This document shows positions 61,566-64,000 of a stretch of DNA of 64,000 nt, piece after piece. A model generated the notes under the pieces. That model was not told the DNA's origin. It made no database searches and saw nothing but the letters and a program-made list of their open reading frames with translations. The number at the start of each line of letters is the position of its first letter. Position 1 is the stretch's first letter. The position numbers were made by a program, and so were the translations under genes. Source of the stretch: Saprospiraceae bacterium (GTDB lineage Bacteria; Bacteroidota; Bacteroidia; Chitinophagales; Saprospiraceae); contig JADKFC010000010.1 of the NCBI GenBank assembly GCA_016717655.1, forward strand, positions 152,025-216,024, read 5' to 3'.

Positions 61566-63329
61566 ATGAAAAAACTGGCTTTTATATTTACGGTTATTGT
61601 TTGCATTAATGGAAAGGCATTTAATCAAAGTTGTATTCCAACAGCTATTGTTTTTACTTCTCAATCTCAAATTGATTCATTTTCAATAAACTATTCTGGT
61701 TGCGCTTTAATTGAAGGAAGTATAGGTATATTAGGAGATAACATTACTAACCTTAATGGCTTATTTCAACTTGTTGAAATAGGTGGAAGCGTTCAAATAC
61801 TTGATGCAAGCAATTTGATAGATTTGCAAGGATTAAACAATTTGTCTAAAATTGGCGGACAGTTAAGAATCAAAGGAGGGCGATTTAGCAACCTTAATGG
61901 ACTAAATAAATTGAAAATAATCGGTAGCCACTTTCTGGTTTCGGAAATTGACAGCTTAGAAAATTTTTTTGGAATTGATAGTTTAAAGAGGATAGGAGGT
62001 GATTTTGATTTTCATTCTGGTAGCAATTTTAATAATTTTATTGGATTTAACAGCCTTGATTCTGTCAATGGAAGCCTTAGTTTGCATGGAAATATTCCAA
62101 ATTGTATAGGCTTTAATAGTTTGCAATTTGTAGGAGGCGACTTGAGTTTGGAAGGAAATACTTTTAGCTTGAGTGGATTTAACAACCTAAAAGAAATTTC
62201 TGGTTCATTGGTCCTTAGCCAAACTTATTTGGGTGATTTTATTGGCTTAGATAGTTTAAAGCATATTGGTGGTTCTTTATTTGCATACGGTAATACCAAT
62301 TTAGTAAATTTTTCAGGCTTAAATAGTTTAAAAAGCGTTAATAGCTTGCATATAACTTATAATAATAATCTGATAAGTTTAACTGGTTTTGATAATTTAG
62401 TAACTTTAGAACAAGGAGTTCTTATTGATATTTCAAACTCAGGTAATTCAATTGATCTTCATCCTTTTAATAGTTTAGATAATTTTAATGGTTACATCGA
62501 TTTAAGAGGTAATTTTTTTGGACTTGGGGTATTCTCTGAGTTTGACACTTTGGGTGGCATTTCTATTTCAAATAATAACATCATTACAGATATTTCAAAT
62601 TTTGACAGTCTTGTCCATTTGGGAGACTTGTATATTAGTAATAACCCAATTTTAGTGGCTATTTCAGGATTTGAATCTTTACAGAGTTTAGGGTCTCTTC
62701 AATTATTAGATAATCAATTTTTAGTTTCCATAGAGGGACTAAATCACCCTGTTACATTTGGAGGACTGTCTTTGCAAATTCAAAACAACGCTCTTTTGGA
62801 TAATTGTAATATTGAGTTAATATGTAACTTATTGTGGCAGTCAAATACTCAAAATAATGTATTAATTTTTGGAAATAGTGTTAACTGTAGCAGCATTTCA
62901 AGCATTGTTCAAAGTTGTGGCAATGCCCCAGATGCAGACGGTGATGGCATTAATGATTTTATAGATAATTGTCTTAATGTACCAAATACTAATCAACTTG
63001 ACTGCAATGATAATGGTATTGGTGATGCCTGTGAACCATTAGATACAGATTGTGACGGTATTTTTGATTTAAATGATAATTGCCCGAATTATGCGAACCC
63101 ATTTCAAACTGATTTAAACGATAATGGCATTGGTGATGCTTGTGAGGATTTTCCTAAGATTGGCATAAATAGAACTAATCCCAAAGCAGAATTTCACATA
63201 TCAAATGGATCAATTTTTATAGATAACCCGGAGAAGGGAATAATATTAAAGAATCACCAAGGTCAATGTTATACATTTAAAGCAATTGGTAATACCATGC
63301 AAATAATTTATATTCCATGTCCTCAATAA
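61566..63329 (+). CDS. secreted L-domain-like repeat protein with TSP3 repeats (element cargo)
   Basis: A 587-residue secreted protein, signal peptide MKKLAFIFTVIVCINGKAFN. Residues 40-430 form about a dozen repeats of the receptor-L-domain/LRR-like type (LQGLNNLSKIGGQLRIKGG, FNSLDSVNGSLSLHGN, SGLNSLKSVNSLHITYNN). Then two thrombospondin type-3 calcium repeats (DADGDGINDFIDNC and DLNDNGIGDACE) and a C-terminal segment (IGINRTNPKAEFHISNGSIF) like tail-fibre proteins, without a typical T9SS sorting domain. It is intact, unlike most of the element. Possibly a surface recognition protein; the role is inferred from domains only. Confidence 0.85.
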   Translation: MKKLAFIFTVIVCINGKAFNQSCIPTAIVFTSQSQIDSFSINYSGCALIEGSIGILGDNITNLNGLFQLVEIGGSVQILDASNLIDLQGLNNLSKIGGQLRIKGGRFSNLNGLNKLKIIGSHFLVSEIDSLENFFGIDSLKRIGGDFDFHSGSNFNNFIGFNSLDSVNGSLSLHGNIPNCIGFNSLQFVGGDLSLEGNTFSLSGFNNLKEISGSLVLSQTYLGDFIGLDSLKHIGGSLFAYGNTNLVNFSGLNSLKSVNSLHITYNNNLISLTGFDNLVTLEQGVLIDISNSGNSIDLHPFNSLDNFNGYIDLRGNFFGLGVFSEFDTLGGISISNNNIITDISNFDSLVHLGDLYISNNPILVAISGFESLQSLGSLQLLDNQFLVSIEGLNHPVTFGGLSLQIQNNALLDNCNIELICNLLWQSNTQNNVLIFGNSVNCSSISSIVQSCGNAPDADGDGINDFIDNCLNVPNTNQLDCNDNGIGDACEPLDTDCDGIFDLNDNCPNYANPFQTDLNDNGIGDACEDFPKIGINRTNPKAEFHISNGSIFIDNPEKGIILKNHQGQCYTFKAIGNTMQIIYIPCPQ

Positions 63330-63362
63330 AAACGAGTTAAACAATTTAATAAATATTTAAAT

Positions 63363-63711
63363 ATGAAGCACTTTCTATTATTTGGTTTTTTGTTTATGAG
63401 CTATTTATCATTTGGTCAAACCGATACTACAGTTTTTTGTATGATAGTGGGAGAAACCAAATTTTTGAGCAATAATATTAATGTTTCTATTGATGATGGC
63501 TCAGATAATGGTTCCTGGACTAATCCAAAGTTTAATTACCTTAAGGATAAAAACGGAAAAAATATCATTTGAAACAATGGTTTCTGCATTAAATTTCATG
63601 TCAGAAAGGGGATGGAAGTTTGTAGATGCATATGCAATTCATAATGATAACAAAAACTGTCTATCATTGGCTTTTATCGAAAACCAACTAAATTCAAATT
63701 TACATAAATAA
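63363..63711 (+). pseudogene. small secreted protein, one frameshift
   Basis: Signal peptide MKHFLLFGFLFMSYLSFGQ, then a short beta segment; an A run near 63560 breaks the frame (KNGKN / KISFETMVSALNFM), repaired length 115 residues ending ENQLNSNLHK. Phrase MSERGWKFVDAYAI resembles small Bacteroidota secreted proteins of unknown function. Last gene before attR, probably cargo. Confidence 0.65.
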
Positions 63712-63732
63712 ATAGGATTGATTTTTAGTAAG

Positions 63733-63750
63733 TTGTACCCTATTTGTACC
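63733..63750. promoter_or_regulatory. TTGTACC pair, putative arm sites (right end)
   Basis: TTGTACC at 63733-63739 and 63744-63750, 11 bp apart, about 62 bp inside attR. Matches the pair near the left end. Confidence 0.5.
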
Positions 63751-63811
63751 TTGATCAGTTAATTGTGCGTATAAGTAACTGATAATTAGCAAGATGAGTA
63801 ATTTTGTTACT

Positions 63812-63829
63812 TTTTGTATTGGGAAGTAA
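63812..63829. other. attR core (18-bp direct repeat, right copy)
   Basis: TTTTGTATTGGGAAGTAA, identical to the last 18 bp of mnmE. It is preceded by T and followed by T, unlike attL (G and C). Confidence 0.9.
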
Positions 63830-64000
63830 TTGATTGAATATCAGTTTTTTATTGCAGTTAAGCTATTTATATAAAAATGCGTATATATGGTTTGGCGCAT
63901 TATTAACAACAAAATTATTGTCAAAAGGACTTGACAATGAAAACATTGTCATTTCATTGCATGGATGTCAGCTAAGTTTCATTTATTCTGAGTTTTATTT
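63830..64000. other. flanking chromosome after the element, no gene seen
   Basis: 171 bp of AT-rich DNA, presumably the original downstream flank of mnmE. No reading frame or RNA gene recognised. Confidence 0.4.

Larger units (their letters stand above)
55480..63829. mobile_element. integrative element inserted at the mnmE 3' end
   Basis: About 8.35 kb between perfect 18-bp repeats. All genes point right: HTH/zinc-ribbon protein, tyrosine integrase, unknown 324-aa protein, HTH excisionase-like protein, RepA-like ATPase, Toprim primase-like protein, then two secreted cargo proteins. AT content is clearly higher than in the neighbouring core genes. No relaxase, coupling protein or conjugation gene is present, so it is either a cryptic or mobilised element or a phage-satellite-like one. 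Integrase, ATPase and primase are each broken by indels, so it may be immobile. Target choice equals that of SGI1-family islands but the genes are of Bacteroidota type. Confidence 0.88.

Noticed and set aside
55480..63829. A true SGI1-like island
   Set aside because: Same target site, but no SGI1-type genes (transfer, mpsAB, trbN-like or resistance integron); the content is Bacteroidota-type.

Overview
The window looks like a chromosomal contig from a member of the Bacteroidota, most likely a Saprospiraceae-type bacterium. This rests on several signs. Many secreted proteins end in a type IX secretion (T9SS) sorting domain. Shine-Dalgarno sequences are absent, while TAnnTTTG-type -7 boxes precede several genes. 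The families present (DUF1800/DUF1501, PA14 with Cys-rich repeats, glycine-rich, ASPIC/UnbV, DUF7619, LRR) are typical of that phylum. The assignment is by gene content only; there is no rRNA or tRNA gene in the window.

Layout. 1-9.4 kb: the 5' part of a large secreted adhesin-like gene with several frameshifts, a tail-fibre-like gene with an in-frame stop, then a DUF1800 / DUF1501 / PA14-discoidin T9SS operon. 9.4-18.5 kb: small metabolic genes, a 250-bp nest of hairpins, and a potassium locus in which a short KdpD-like kinase and a KdpE-like regulator precede a Kup transporter and an outer-membrane porin. 18.5-34.4 kb: mostly minus-strand accessory genes (serine hydrolase, acetyltransferases, lipoproteins, an S41 protease, a glycine-rich protein) interrupted by a 75-76 bp hairpin-bearing tandem repeat at 27.2-27.65 kb. 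34.9-36.3 kb: an implausible run of G and C homopolymers that I regard as a sequencing or assembly artefact. 36.6-46.8 kb: a truncated Fic gene, a giant LRR T9SS protein, an ankyrin protein, and a vanadium haloperoxidase / ASPIC-UnbV pair. 47.1-55.5 kb: intact core-type genes (DUF1624, alkB, guaB, tadA, GH13, cutC, mnmE).

55.46-63.83 kb is the most interesting region: an 8.35-kb integrative element inserted at the 3' end of mnmE and bounded by perfect 18-bp direct repeats. It encodes excisionase-like HTH proteins, a tyrosine integrase, a RepA-like ATPase, a Toprim/zinc-finger primase-like protein and secreted cargo with receptor-L-domain-like and thrombospondin-type-3 repeats. No relaxase or transfer gene is visible. 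This is the target used by the SGI1 family in Proteobacteria, reached here by a Bacteroidota-type element.

Caution on sequence quality: about twenty genes or gene parts are broken by one- or two-base indels, mostly in homopolymers, and they cluster in AT-rich accessory DNA and the element. Many are probably consensus errors rather than true pseudogenes.
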